A DNA stretch of 64,000 bases, taken from the NCBI RefSeq assembly GCF_009363435.1, contig NZ_CP045354.1, forward strand, positions 3,252,501 through 3,316,500, written 5' to 3'. This DNA comes from Labrenzia sp. THAF82 (GTDB lineage Bacteria > Pseudomonadota > Alphaproteobacteria > Rhizobiales > Stappiaceae). A program made the translations under genes and the position numbers. Shown piece by piece: positions 19,806 to 28,355 of this stretch. The notes under the pieces were generated by a model. The model worked only from the letters and a program-made list of their open reading frames with translations, was not told the DNA's origin and searched no databases. Within the stretch, counting starts at the first letter, position 1; every line of letters begins with the position of its first letter.

Positions 19806-19834
19806 TTGACACTTCGGACCCCAAGCAGTATCGC
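19806..19834 (+). promoter_or_regulatory. Sigma-70 promoter of tig
   Basis: TTGACA (19806-19811), 17-base spacer, TATCGC (19829-19834), giving a leader of about 145 bases. This is the only clear signal in the 330-base gap before tig. Confidence 0.65.
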
Positions 19835-19986
19835 GCTCCCATCGTGCGTCTCGGACTCCGTTCAAGGCGATGCGCTGCTGTTTGAACGCTTCCGGAAAAA
19901 GGGGAGTACCGGCAGCGCGGCACACGGAATTTTAAAACAAAACCTCCGGGGCGGATTGCCGCTCGGGATTGAGGACGACTAAACCC

Positions 19987-21336
19987 ATGCAGGTAACCGA
20001 AACCCTCTCTGAGGGCCTCAAGCGTGAGCTGAAAATCGACATTCCGGCTGGTGATCTTGCCGCCAAGCTCGAAGACTACATGGCCGACCTGAAATCCAAG
20101 GCCAACATCAAGGGCTTTCGTCCGGGCAAAGTGCCGCTTGGACACCTGAAGAAAATGTATGGCCGTCAGGCCATGGCAGAAATTCTGTCCAACACCATTC
20201 AGGAAACCACGCAGAAGGCCGTTGAGGAGCGCTCCGAGCGCCCGGCATTGACACCGGAAATTGATCTTCCGGAAGAAGATGCTGAAAAGATCATGGCTGG
20301 AGACGCCGATCTTTCCTTCAAGATGACCTACGACGTTCTGCCTGATTTCGACATTGTCGATTTCGCCGGCATTGAAATCGAGCGCCCGGTCGTTGAGATC
20401 GAACAAGGTGAAGTCGACGAACAAGTTGCTGAAATCGCCAAGAACAACACACCGTTCGATACCAAGGACGGTGCTGCGGAAAATGGCGACCGGGTGACTA
20501 TGTCTTACCTCGGCAAGATCGACGGTGAGCCGTTTGAAGGCGGTGCTGACGAGAACGGTCAGCTGGTGCTGGGCTCCGGTCAATTCATTCCTGGCTTTGA
20601 AGATCAGCTGGTCGGTGCCAAGGCAGGCGACGAAAAAGTCGTTGAAGTGTCCTTCCCGGAGGACTACCCGGCGGCTCACCTTGCCGGCAAGGCAGCTGCT
20701 TTCGATGTCGTTGTCAAGGAAGTTGCAGCGCCTGGTGAAGCAACCATCGACGATGAGTTTGCCAAGGGACTTGGTCTCGAATCACTTGAAAATCTGAAAG
20801 AGATTGTTCGTGGTCAGATTGAAGGTCAGTTCGGCCAGATGACCCGTCAGCGCGTAAAGCGTCAGCTTCTCGACAAGCTCGACGAGCATTATTCTTTCGA
20901 GCTTCCCGAAAAACTGCTCGACAGTGAATTCGATGTTGTCTGGCGCCAGGTCGAAGAAGACATGAAGCGCAACGAAAAGACCTTCGAAGACGAGGACACC
21001 ACGGAAGAAGAGGCGAAGGCGGAATACCGCAAAATCGCCGAGCGCCGCGTGCGCCTTGGCCTGGTCCTGTCCGAGATTGGTGAGAAGAACGGCATTCAGG
21101 TTACTGACGAAGAGCTGCAGCGTGCGCTTTATGACCGTGTGCGCCAGTTCCCGGGTCAAGAACAGCAGGTGTTCGAGTTCTACAAGAACAACCAGCAGGC
21201 CCTGGCAAGCCTTCGTGCGCCGATCTACGAAGAAAAAGTCGTCGACTACATGCTGGAGCTTGCCAAGGTAAGCGACAAGACGGTGACCAAGGAAGAGCTC
21301 GAAAAGCTGGTCGCCGACGACGAGGAAGACGCGTAA
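19987..21336 (+). CDS. tig: Trigger factor (ribosome-bound chaperone / peptidyl-prolyl isomerase)
   Basis: Binds ribosomal protein L23 at the exit tunnel and shields new chains. The product is 449 residues from ATG 19987 (MQVTETLSEGLKR). The N-terminal domain holds the ribosome-docking signature GFRPGKVP; the FKBP-type PPIase domain follows (about 150-240, NGDRVTMSYLGKIDG); then comes the helical C-terminal chaperone domain with an acidic tail (ADDEEDA). A TTG at 19969 is an alternative start but adds nothing recognisable. First gene of the tig-clpP-clpX-lon set; its terminator makes it a separate transcript. Confidence 0.96.
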   Translation: MQVTETLSEGLKRELKIDIPAGDLAAKLEDYMADLKSKANIKGFRPGKVPLGHLKKMYGRQAMAEILSNTIQETTQKAVEERSERPALTPEIDLPEEDAEKIMAGDADLSFKMTYDVLPDFDIVDFAGIEIERPVVEIEQGEVDEQVAEIAKNNTPFDTKDGAAENGDRVTMSYLGKIDGEPFEGGADENGQLVLGSGQFIPGFEDQLVGAKAGDEKVVEVSFPEDYPAAHLAGKAAAFDVVVKEVAAPGEATIDDEFAKGLGLESLENLKEIVRGQIEGQFGQMTRQRVKRQLLDKLDEHYSFELPEKLLDSEFDVVWRQVEEDMKRNEKTFEDEDTTEEEAKAEYRKIAERRVRLGLVLSEIGEKNGIQVTDEELQRALYDRVRQFPGQEQQVFEFYKNNQQALASLRAPIYEEKVVDYMLELAKVSDKTVTKEELEKLVADDEEDA

Positions 21337-21417
21337 GCTTTTTCCCCCATATCCCCAGATGCGGCAGTGGTTTTAACTTTGCTTTCATGCCGCATCTGTC
21401 ATGACTTTGCGTTGAGG

Positions 21418-21451
21418 GCGACATCTCATATATACGGGATGTCGCTTTTTT
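21418..21451 (+). terminator. Intrinsic terminator after tig
   Basis: GCGACATC (21418-21425) pairs with GATGTCGC (21438-21445), then six T. A second inverted repeat (GATGCGGCA at 21358-21366 with TGCCGCATC at 21388-21396) lies just before it. Confidence 0.85.
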
Positions 21452-21537
21452 CGAGTCAGGCCCTGAATCGATGCGCTTCAAGGCCTGTTTCAAGCCAGGG
21501 AATCATCCCGGCATCATCTCAAGCATATGGATGAGGT

Positions 21538-22173
21538 ATGAAGGATCCTGTCGATATCTACATGAACACACTCGTGCCGATGGTTGTCGAGCAGACAAAC
21601 CGGGGCGAGCGGGCCTTCGATATCTTCTCGCGCCTGCTCAAGGAGCGCATCATCTTCCTGACCGGTCCGGTCGAGGATCACATGGCAACCCTGGTCAGCG
21701 CGCAGCTTCTTTATCTGGAAGCGGAGAATCCGAGCAAGGAAATCGCAATCTACATCAACTCACCGGGCGGTCTGGTGACATCTGGTCTTGCGATTTACGA
21801 CACAATGCAGTTTATCCGACCGGCGGTATCGACCCTTTGCATTGGCCAGGCGGCCTCTATGGGGTCTTTGCTGTTGGCAGCCGGACACAAGGACATGCGC
21901 TCAATTCTGCCCAATGCCCGTGTGATGGTTCATCAGCCATCGGGCGGTTTCCGTGGGCAGGCGGCGGATATCATGCTTCATGCACAGGAAATCCTGGCTA
22001 TGAAGCGCCGGCTGAATGAAATCTACGTGAAGCACACCGGACAAAGCCTTGATCAGGTTGAAGAAGCGCTTGAGCGTGACAACTTCATGACTGCTGAAAA
22101 GGCTAAGGAATTCGGCATCGTAGATAATGTCATCACTGACCGTACAGGTCTTGGTGGCGAAGAGACCGAATAA
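21538..22173 (+). CDS. clpP: ATP-dependent Clp protease proteolytic subunit
   Basis: Serine peptidase forming the ClpP tetradecamer that partners ClpX (next gene) and ClpA. 211 residues. The catalytic triad is Ser107 (GQAASMGS), His132 (VMVHQPSGG) and Asp181. ATG 21538 follows GGATGAGGT. It has its own transcript start downstream of the tig terminator, possibly overlapping the terminator loop (CTCATATAT resembles a heat-shock -10), but I cannot fix the promoter. ClpXP in alphaproteobacteria degrades cell-cycle regulators. Confidence 0.97.
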   Translation: MKDPVDIYMNTLVPMVVEQTNRGERAFDIFSRLLKERIIFLTGPVEDHMATLVSAQLLYLEAENPSKEIAIYINSPGGLVTSGLAIYDTMQFIRPAVSTLCIGQAASMGSLLLAAGHKDMRSILPNARVMVHQPSGGFRGQAADIMLHAQEILAMKRRLNEIYVKHTGQSLDQVEEALERDNFMTAEKAKEFGIVDNVITDRTGLGGEETE

Positions 22174-22223
22174 CGGGCTTACCTGGTCTTAAGCAAAGAT
22201 TGAATTTCTTTGATTGAGACCGG

Positions 22224-22250
22224 GAAAACCCCAATTGATGCCGGGTTTTC
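22224..22250 (+). terminator. Possible terminator after clpP
   Basis: GAAAACCC (22224-22231) pairs with GGGTTTTC (22243-22250), followed by a short T-rich stretch. Weak; read-through into clpX is likely. Confidence 0.5.
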
Positions 22251-22405
22251 ATCTTCGCCTTAAACCTATATTGATTTTTAATGGCGAAGCATGGTGACAT
22301 CGGACCTAGAGAAGCGGCGCTTCGGTGTCTCTTCGGTACCGGTGGGTCCGGATGGGCCAAACCGGCTGAAAAGGGGAAACGCCCCACAAACGCGAGGTTG
22401 ACTAC

Positions 22406-23671
22406 ATGACCAAGGCCAGCGGCAGCGATTCCAAGAATACGCTTTACTGCTCCTTCTGCGGCAAGAGCCAGCATGAGGTTCGCAAGCTGATCGCCGGCCC
22501 GACTGTTTTCATTTGCGATGAATGTGTCGAGCTGTGCATGGATATCATCCGTGAGGAGAACAAATCCTCGCTGGTGAAGTCTCGGGACGGGATCCCGACC
22601 CCTCAAGAGATCCGCGACGTTCTGGATGACTATGTCATCGGACAGGGTAGTGCCAAGAAGGTACTATCGGTCGCCGTTCACAATCACTACAAGCGCCTGA
22701 ATCACGCATCGAAAAGCAACGATGTGGAGCTGGCGAAATCGAACATCCTTCTGGTTGGTCCGACCGGGTGCGGCAAAACTCTGCTAGCGCAAACACTAGC
22801 CCGCATTCTGGACGTGCCCTTCACCATGGCGGATGCGACGACACTTACAGAAGCCGGTTATGTCGGTGAAGATGTTGAAAACATCATTCTGAAGTTGCTG
22901 CAGTCCGCTGACTACAATGTTGAGCGTGCGCAGCGTGGCATTGTCTATATCGATGAAGTCGACAAGATCAGCCGGAAAGCCGACAACCCTTCGATCACGC
23001 GTGACGTGTCGGGAGAAGGTGTTCAGCAGGCGCTCTTGAAGATCATGGAAGGCACGGTCGCTTCCGTTCCACCGCAAGGCGGGCGAAAGCATCCGCAGCA
23101 GGAATTCCTGCAAGTGGACACCACCAACATCCTGTTCATCTGCGGTGGTGCGTTCGCTGGTCTCGACAAGATTATTTCCGACAGGGGCACCCAGTCGTCG
23201 ATAGGTTTCCAGGCGCAGGTTCACGCACCTGAAGACCGTCGTATCGGTGAGCTCTTTGCCGAGCTGGAACCTGAAGACCTGCTGAAATTCGGTCTCATTC
23301 CGGAATTCGTCGGTCGTTTGCCGGTGATCGCGACGCTGGAAGATCTGGACGAAGATGCGCTGGTGACAATTCTGACGGAGCCTAAGAATGCTCTGGTCAA
23401 GCAGTATCAGCGTCTGTTCGAAATGGAACAGGTAGAGCTTTCCTTCCACGAAGACGCGCTCAAGGCAATTGCGCGTAAGGCAATCGAACGCAAGACTGGC
23501 GCGCGTGGCCTTCGGTCGATCCTTGAATCGATCCTGCTGGATACGATGTACGAGCTGCCTGGCCTGAAAGGCGTCAAGGAAGTCGTGATTTCGCCGGAAG
23601 TCGTGAAGGGAGAGGCGCGGCCCCTCTATATTTACGAGGACCGTGAGGAAAGCTCGGCGTCAAGCGCCTGA
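22406..23671 (+). CDS. clpX: ATP-dependent Clp protease ATP-binding subunit
   Basis: AAA+ unfoldase that feeds substrates to ClpP. 421 residues. The N-terminal zinc-binding domain has C15, C18, C37 and C40; Walker A is GPTGCGKT; Walker B is [10 protein letters not shown]; the pore and ClpP-docking (IGF) region is [12 protein letters not shown]. Typical clpP-clpX order with about 230 bases between them. Confidence 0.98.
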   Translation: MTKASGSDSKNTLYCSFCGKSQHEVRKLIAGPTVFICDECVELCMDIIREENKSSLVKSRDGIPTPQEIRDVLDDYVIGQGSAKKVLSVAVHNHYKRLNHASKSNDVELAKSNILLVGPTGCGKTLLAQTLARILDVPFTMADATTLTEAGYVGEDVENIILKLLQSADYNVERAQRGIVYIDEVDKISRKADNPSITRDVSGEGVQQALLKIMEGTVASVPPQGGRKHPQQEFLQVDTTNILFICGGAFAGLDKIISDRGTQSSIGFQAQVHAPEDRRIGELFAELEPEDLLKFGLIPEFVGRLPVIATLEDLDEDALVTILTEPKNALVKQYQRLFEMEQVELSFHEDALKAIARKAIERKTGARGLRSILESILLDTMYELPGLKGVKEVVISPEVVKGEARPLYIYEDREESSASSA

Positions 23672-23705
23672 GACCTTTGACTGACAGTTGAAAATAAGCG
23701 TGAAT

Positions 23706-23732
23706 AAATGCCGCTCCATAAGAGCGGCATTT
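23706..23732 (+). terminator. Intrinsic terminator after clpX
   Basis: AAATGCCGCTC (23706-23716), 5-base loop, GAGCGGCATTT (23722-23732), then a T-rich stretch. Confidence 0.88.
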
Positions 23733-23824
23733 TGCATTTTCCAGCTGAAGCCACTGATGTGACGCGTTTTCCACCGCAGGTGTGAGTCGTCAACAGACAA
23801 GGCTTCACAAGGACGCGTGATTAC

Positions 23825-23856
23825 CTTGACACCAGCAGGTCTGGTGTCCACCTAAT
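23825..23856 (+). promoter_or_regulatory. Candidate heat-shock-type promoter of lon with internal inverted repeat
   Basis: CTTGAC (23825-23830) and, 17 bases later, CCACCTAAT resemble a sigma-32 promoter (CTTGAA...CCCCATNT). The spacer carries a perfect 8-base inverted repeat: GACACCAG (23828-23835) and CTGGTGTC (23841-23848), a possible operator. Placed about 150 bases before lon. Sequence resemblance only. Confidence 0.4.
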
Positions 23857-24009
23857 AGGCCTAAAGAACGGCTCGTGCGGACTGTCGGTGCGCCCATCTG
23901 GGGTGCCGAGGTCAGGCCACTCGGTTCTTCCAGGATCCGAAAGCTGTTTTCCAGTGTTCTGGCTGCCTTTTAATGAGTGGGGCCCGGACACGCTGAGAAA
24001 GGAAAAAAA

Positions 24010-26439
24010 ATGAGCGACGCAGAAATCCGCGCCACAGATCCGGACAGCACGGCTGTCTATCCAGTCCTGCCCCTGCGCGACATTGTCGTCTTCCCGCATA
24101 TGATCGTGCCGCTGTTTGTCGGCCGCGAGAAGTCGATCAAGGCGCTCGAAGAAGTGATGACCACCGACAAGCACATTCTGCTGGCGACCCAGATGAATGC
24201 AGCTGATGACGATCCGAATCCGGATCAGATCTACAATGTCGGTACGCTCGCAACCGTGCTTCAATTGCTGAAACTGCCTGACAACACCGTCAAGGTGCTC
24301 GTGGAAGGCGGTGCTCGTGCGCAGATTGGAGACTATTCTGATCGCACGGACTATTTTGAAGCGACCGCTACAGTTCTTCCCGAGCGCGATGGCGAGAACA
24401 TCGAGGTCGAAGCTCTCGCACGCTCAGTCGTTTCCGAGTTCGAAAATTATGTGAAACTGAATAAGAAGGTTTCGCCGGAAGTGCTCGGTGCGGTCAATCA
24501 GATCGACGATTATTCCAAGTTGGCCGATACCATTGCGTCGCATCTGGCTATCAAGATCCCTGAAAAGCAGGAAATTCTCGGCGTTGTTTCCGTCGCAGAG
24601 CGTCTTGAGCGCGTTCTTGGCATGATGGAAAGCGAAATTTCCGTTCTTCAGGTTGAAAAACGCATTCGTTCGCGCGTCAAGCGGCAGATGGAGAAAACGC
24701 AGCGCGAGTACTACCTGAATGAGCAGATGAAGGCCATTCAGAAGGAACTTGGCGACAGCGAAGACGGCCGCGACGAAATTGCTGAACTTGAGGAAAAGAT
24801 CAAGAAGACGAAGCTCACCAAAGAAGCACGTGAGCGGGCTGCTGCTGAGATCAAGAAGCTCAAGCAGATGAGCCCAATGTCCGCTGAAGCGACCGTCGTG
24901 CGCAACTATCTCGACTGGCTGATCGGCATTCCCTGGAACAAGAAGTCCAAGGTCAAACACGATCTGGCGCTGGCCGAGAAGGTGCTCGACACCGACCATT
25001 ACGGTCTCGACAAGGTTAAAGAGCGGATCGTCGAATATCTTGCGGTACAGAGCCGGGCCAACAAGTTGCGCGGCCCGATCTTGTGCCTCGTCGGTCCTCC
25101 CGGCGTCGGTAAAACGTCACTAGGCAAGTCCATAGCCAAGGCCACGGGACGTGAATTCGTTCGAATGTCGCTCGGCGGCGTGCGTGATGAAGCCGAAATC
25201 CGGGGTCACCGTCGCACCTATATCGGCTCGATGCCCGGCAAGGTCATCCAGTCGATGAAAAAGGCGAAGAAGTCCAATCCGCTTTTCCTTCTCGACGAGA
25301 TCGACAAGATGGGCATGGACTTCCGGGGCGACCCGTCTTCAGCTTTGCTCGAAGTTCTTGATCCGGAGCAAAACTCTTCGTTCATGGATCACTACCTCGA
25401 GGTTGAATACGATCTTTCCGACGTAATGTTCGTGACCACGGCCAATACGCTGAATATCCCCGGTCCGTTGATGGATCGTATGGAGATCATCCGTATTGCT
25501 GGTTACACCGAAGAAGAGAAGGTGGAAATCTGCCGCCGTCACCTCATTCCAAAGGCGGAAAAAGATCACGGCCTGAGGGATGGTGAGTTCTCCATCGAGG
25601 ACGATGCGCTGCAGTTCGTCGTGCGTCGCTATACCCGGGAAGCGGGTGTGCGAAACCTTGAGCGCGAAATGGCGACCCTGGCCCGTAAGGCGGTCAAGGA
25701 TATCCTGATGAGCGACAAGGAAAGCATTACCGTTACGCCGGAAGTGGTCGAAGAATATCTCGGCGTTCCGCGGTTCCGGTATGGTGAAGCCGAACTGGAA
25801 GACCAGGTTGGTGTTGTCACCGGTCTAGCGTGGACGGAAGTCGGCGGCGAACTTCTTACCATCGAAGGCGTGATGATGCCGGGTAAGGGCAAGATGACCG
25901 TAACCGGCAATCTGAAGGACGTGATGAAAGAATCGATTTCAGCGGCTGCGTCCTATGTTCGCTCCCGCGCGATCGATTTCGGCATTGAACCACCGACCTT
26001 CGACAAGAAGGATATTCACGTTCACGTGCCTGAAGGTGCGACGCCGAAGGACGGTCCTTCTGCAGGCATCGCGATGGCAACAGCCGTGATTTCCACAATG
26101 ACCGGAATTCCGGTTCGCCGCGATGTTGCCATGACCGGCGAGATTACGCTTCGCGGACGGATACTGCCGATCGGTGGCCTGAAGGAAAAACTGCTCGCTG
26201 CGCTGCGCGGTGGCATCAAGCTTGTCATGATCCCGGAAGACAATGCCAAGGACCTGGCTGACATTCCGGACTCGGTCAAGAATTCGCTTGAAATCATCCC
26301 GGTATCCGGAATGGAAGAGGTGCTGAAAAATGCTCTGATCCGTCTCCCGGAGCCCATCGAATGGGATGAAGCAGCCGCAAATGCCGCAACCAAGGCGAGT
26401 GAAAAAGAAGAAGACGGGTCTGGAATTTTGGCTCACTAA
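24010..26439 (+). CDS. lon: ATP-dependent protease Lon (class A)
   Basis: AAA+ serine protease for misfolded and regulatory proteins. 809 residues from ATG 24010, preceded by AAGGA; an upstream in-frame start at 23977 adds 11 residues without support. Domains: N-terminal LON substrate domain (1-210), coiled coil, AAA+ with GPPGVGKTS and FLLDEIDKM, and a protease domain with the catalytic Ser in PKDGPSAG and catalytic Lys in [12 protein letters not shown]. The acidic/Ala C-terminus is unremarkable. Sits between clpX and hupB as in rhizobia. Confidence 0.98.
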   Translation: MSDAEIRATDPDSTAVYPVLPLRDIVVFPHMIVPLFVGREKSIKALEEVMTTDKHILLATQMNAADDDPNPDQIYNVGTLATVLQLLKLPDNTVKVLVEGGARAQIGDYSDRTDYFEATATVLPERDGENIEVEALARSVVSEFENYVKLNKKVSPEVLGAVNQIDDYSKLADTIASHLAIKIPEKQEILGVVSVAERLERVLGMMESEISVLQVEKRIRSRVKRQMEKTQREYYLNEQMKAIQKELGDSEDGRDEIAELEEKIKKTKLTKEARERAAAEIKKLKQMSPMSAEATVVRNYLDWLIGIPWNKKSKVKHDLALAEKVLDTDHYGLDKVKERIVEYLAVQSRANKLRGPILCLVGPPGVGKTSLGKSIAKATGREFVRMSLGGVRDEAEIRGHRRTYIGSMPGKVIQSMKKAKKSNPLFLLDEIDKMGMDFRGDPSSALLEVLDPEQNSSFMDHYLEVEYDLSDVMFVTTANTLNIPGPLMDRMEIIRIAGYTEEEKVEICRRHLIPKAEKDHGLRDGEFSIEDDALQFVVRRYTREAGVRNLEREMATLARKAVKDILMSDKESITVTPEVVEEYLGVPRFRYGEAELEDQVGVVTGLAWTEVGGELLTIEGVMMPGKGKMTVTGNLKDVMKESISAAASYVRSRAIDFGIEPPTFDKKDIHVHVPEGATPKDGPSAGIAMATAVISTMTGIPVRRDVAMTGEITLRGRILPIGGLKEKLLAALRGGIKLVMIPEDNAKDLADIPDSVKNSLEIIPVSGMEEVLKNALIRLPEPIEWDEAAANAATKASEKEEDGSGILAH

Positions 26440-26466
26440 GAGCCAATTTGCACCGCACAAAACGTC

Positions 26467-26496
26467 AAGCCCCGGGTCAACCGGGGCTTTTCTTTT
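26467..26496 (+). terminator. Intrinsic terminator after lon
   Basis: AAGCCCCGG (26467-26475), 5-base loop, CCGGGGCTT (26481-26489), then TTTTCTTTT-type tail. Confidence 0.9.
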
Positions 26497-26626
26497 GAAA
26501 AATCGGTAGAAATGGCTGTTTTCTGCGAAAAAACCACTTGCGTTTCGCGTCAATTCGCACGAATTTCGCGCAACGGCGCTGACAGGAATCGTCGGCACTC
26601 TGCCGTTTCTTAGAAAGGTATCTGCT

Positions 26627-26902
26627 ATGAATAAGAACGATCTGATCGCAGCTGTTGCAGAAAAGACTGGCCTCACCAAAGCGCAGGCAGGCGAAGCAGT
26701 TGACGCAACTTTTGATGCAGTCACAGAAACGCTGAAAAGCGGTGACGAGGTCCGCATCATCGGCTTTGGTAACTTCACGGTTTCTGCCCGTGCTGCAACC
26801 GAAGGCCGGAACCCGCGGACTGGCGAAACGATCCAGATCCCGGCTTCTAAGACGCCGAAGTTCAAGGCTGGTAAAGGCCTGAAAGACGCTGTGAACTCTT
26901 AA
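26627..26902 (+). CDS. hupB: DNA-binding protein HU
   Basis: Nucleoid-associated histone-like protein that bends DNA. 91 residues, standard length, with the HU signature [20 protein letters not shown] covering the beta-arm that enters the minor groove. Its own transcript is bounded by the lon terminator upstream and a strong terminator downstream. GAAAGG lies before ATG 26627. Confidence 0.97.
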   Translation: MNKNDLIAAVAEKTGLTKAQAGEAVDATFDAVTETLKSGDEVRIIGFGNFTVSARAATEGRNPRTGETIQIPASKTPKFKAGKGLKDAVNS

Positions 26903-26925
26903 TCGTTCCAGACCGTTTTCAATTG

Positions 26926-26960
26926 ACCCCGGGCTTGCGATTGCAGGACCGGGGTTTTTT
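26926..26960 (+). terminator. Intrinsic terminator after hupB
   Basis: ACCCCGG (26926-26932) pairs with CCGGGGT (26949-26955), followed by six T (26955-26960). Confidence 0.85.
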
Positions 26961-26971
26961 GTGTCTATAAT
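26941..26971 (+). promoter_or_regulatory. Candidate promoter of the orphan 218-residue gene
   Basis: A perfect -10 TATAAT (26966-26971) sits just after the hupB terminator; TTGCAG (26941-26946) is a possible -35 with a long 19-base spacer. The leader that follows is AT-rich compared with its surroundings. Confidence 0.45.
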
Positions 26972-27037
26972 AGCAATCTATGAGTGCTTCTCTTTGAATT
27001 ACATATTTAGATTTATCTTTTCCCTGGCGATGCAGAA

Positions 27038-27051
27038 CTCCTTGCAAGGAG
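27038..27051 (+). promoter_or_regulatory. Hairpin covering the Shine-Dalgarno of the orphan gene
   Basis: CTCCT (27038-27042), loop TGCA, AGGAG (27047-27051): the ribosome binding site of the gene at 27058 is one arm of a palindrome, which could limit translation. Confidence 0.5.
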
Positions 27052-27057
27052 AGAGCC

Positions 27058-27714
27058 ATGACACTTCAAGCGCTGATTAGCCGCCGGCAACGCGCATTAT
27101 TTGACGCCTGGGTTCGCGACCCGCTTGTCCAGGTCCAGGTGGAGCACCCGGAATGGTTGGGACGCCTTGTCTTTCTTGATGATTATGATGATGGCATTGA
27201 ACCAGAACGGGCAGGGCGTAGAAGCCTGAAAAATGTGGCCATCGTCCGTAGGCCTGGAAACCCGGACGAAAACGCAAGTGTCTGGGTGCGGGCGGGCTAC
27301 TCTTCCTATCAAAAGGCATGGCTGGCTTTCGTGAATCAGGTTTACGGCATCAAAGCCACCAGCACCGACCTTGCGGGCTACAACATTGATCATTTGCTGA
27401 ACAAAGCGCGCAGCCCTAACAAGGCAGGGTTCATTCGTGTTGAGGCAATCAACGACGCAGTCAATCAGGCGTGGGGAGGTTTGTTTGAGCGGGCAGCGAG
27501 CAACCCGGAATTTTCTGCAAATCAAAAGAGACTCAGGCGAACAATGTCGTGGATCATTGCCGCCAAACTGATGGATCAACCCCCACCAAGAGGGCCGAAC
27601 GATCAACAGGGAATCGCCCGGCTTGTCCAGTTTTTCAATCGTAATGGCCTTGCCGGTGACAATCCTCAGCGCGGTCTGACGGATATGCTGCAGTTTGCGT
27701 ACCGGTTTCGATAA
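27058..27714 (+). CDS. Orphan hypothetical protein, 218 residues
   Basis: I do not recognise this protein. It has no signal peptide or membrane helix, is rich in Arg, Asn and Gln, and has a basic N-terminus (LISRRQRALF). The central part, around residues 107-143, reads NIDHLLNKARS...FIRVEAIN...VNQAWGGLFE; an Asp-His pair followed by a conserved-looking Asn and Gly is reminiscent of HNH-type nuclease cores, but this is only a visual resemblance and the family cannot be confirmed. AAGGAGAG before ATG 27058 supports translation. It is flanked by hupB and tRNA-Val, where rhizobial genomes usually have no such gene, suggesting lineage-specific gain. Confidence 0.75.
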   Translation: MTLQALISRRQRALFDAWVRDPLVQVQVEHPEWLGRLVFLDDYDDGIEPERAGRRSLKNVAIVRRPGNPDENASVWVRAGYSSYQKAWLAFVNQVYGIKATSTDLAGYNIDHLLNKARSPNKAGFIRVEAINDAVNQAWGGLFERAASNPEFSANQKRLRRTMSWIIAAKLMDQPPPRGPNDQQGIARLVQFFNRNGLAGDNPQRGLTDMLQFAYRFR

Positions 27715-27897
27715 CCGGTCTTCAGGTCGTTCCGTTCGAACACAGGGCCTATCAGAGTTCAAGACGCTCCATATTGCTGGCTTTGTCAGGTGGAAGGATG
27801 CCTCTGCTGGTGTTGTGTTTGCTCAGGCTCGACAAAGCTGGTTTGAAGCCGTCATCCACAAGTATGGTTAGGAATGCTATTTTCTTGGAAATAGGAC

Positions 27898-27926
27898 TTG
27901 CCAAGAAAGTGGCGACAACCTAAAAG
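27898..27926 (+). promoter_or_regulatory. Sigma-70 promoter of tRNA-Val
   Basis: TTGCCA (27898-27903), 17-base spacer, TAAAAG (27921-27926), ending 18 bases before the tRNA. Confidence 0.6.
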
Positions 27927-27943
27927 GCGTCTCACCTCGTTGA

Positions 27944-28019
<76 letters not shown>

Positions 28020-28350
28020 TTTTCTTTCCTAAATTCAAAGACTTTGGCTTTTGCTGGGGACGCTATGCGTCCCGGTCTTCCTTCGTTTCTGTTCAGTGAG
28101 TTTTTTCCGGTCGGCACGGCATCGTCTGTTCTTTCGCGAACAGGTCTGATCCTATGAAACAGTAATTGCAAAAAGATGGATGGAGTTCGTTTGAATTTCT
28201 TGGTGCAGCTTCAAGGACTTGGCTGCAATCCATGGACTAACTTCACTATTAAATGAGCACTGAGTGCACTTTTTTGCTTGTTTTTCGCCGTGTTTGGTTC
28301 TTATAAATTTCACCGGCTAATAAAAAAAGCATCGAAGAATTAGAAGTTTA
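28020..28350. other. Gap between tRNA-Val and the Na/Pi cotransporter gene
   Basis: No gene seen. It holds two inverted repeats: CTGTTC (28126-28131) with GAACAG (28138-28143), and TGCAGC (28204-28209) with GCTGCA (28222-28227), the latter with an inner CAAG/CTTG. A short GCAC/GTGC hairpin followed by six T lies near 28262. No convincing -35/-10 pair or Pho box found. Confidence 0.4.
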
Positions 28351-28355
28351 ATGAG

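Noticed and set aside
19705-20679. Minus-strand ORF of 324 codons over the tig promoter and 5' half
   Set aside because: Mirror of tig codon bias; translation looks like no protein family.
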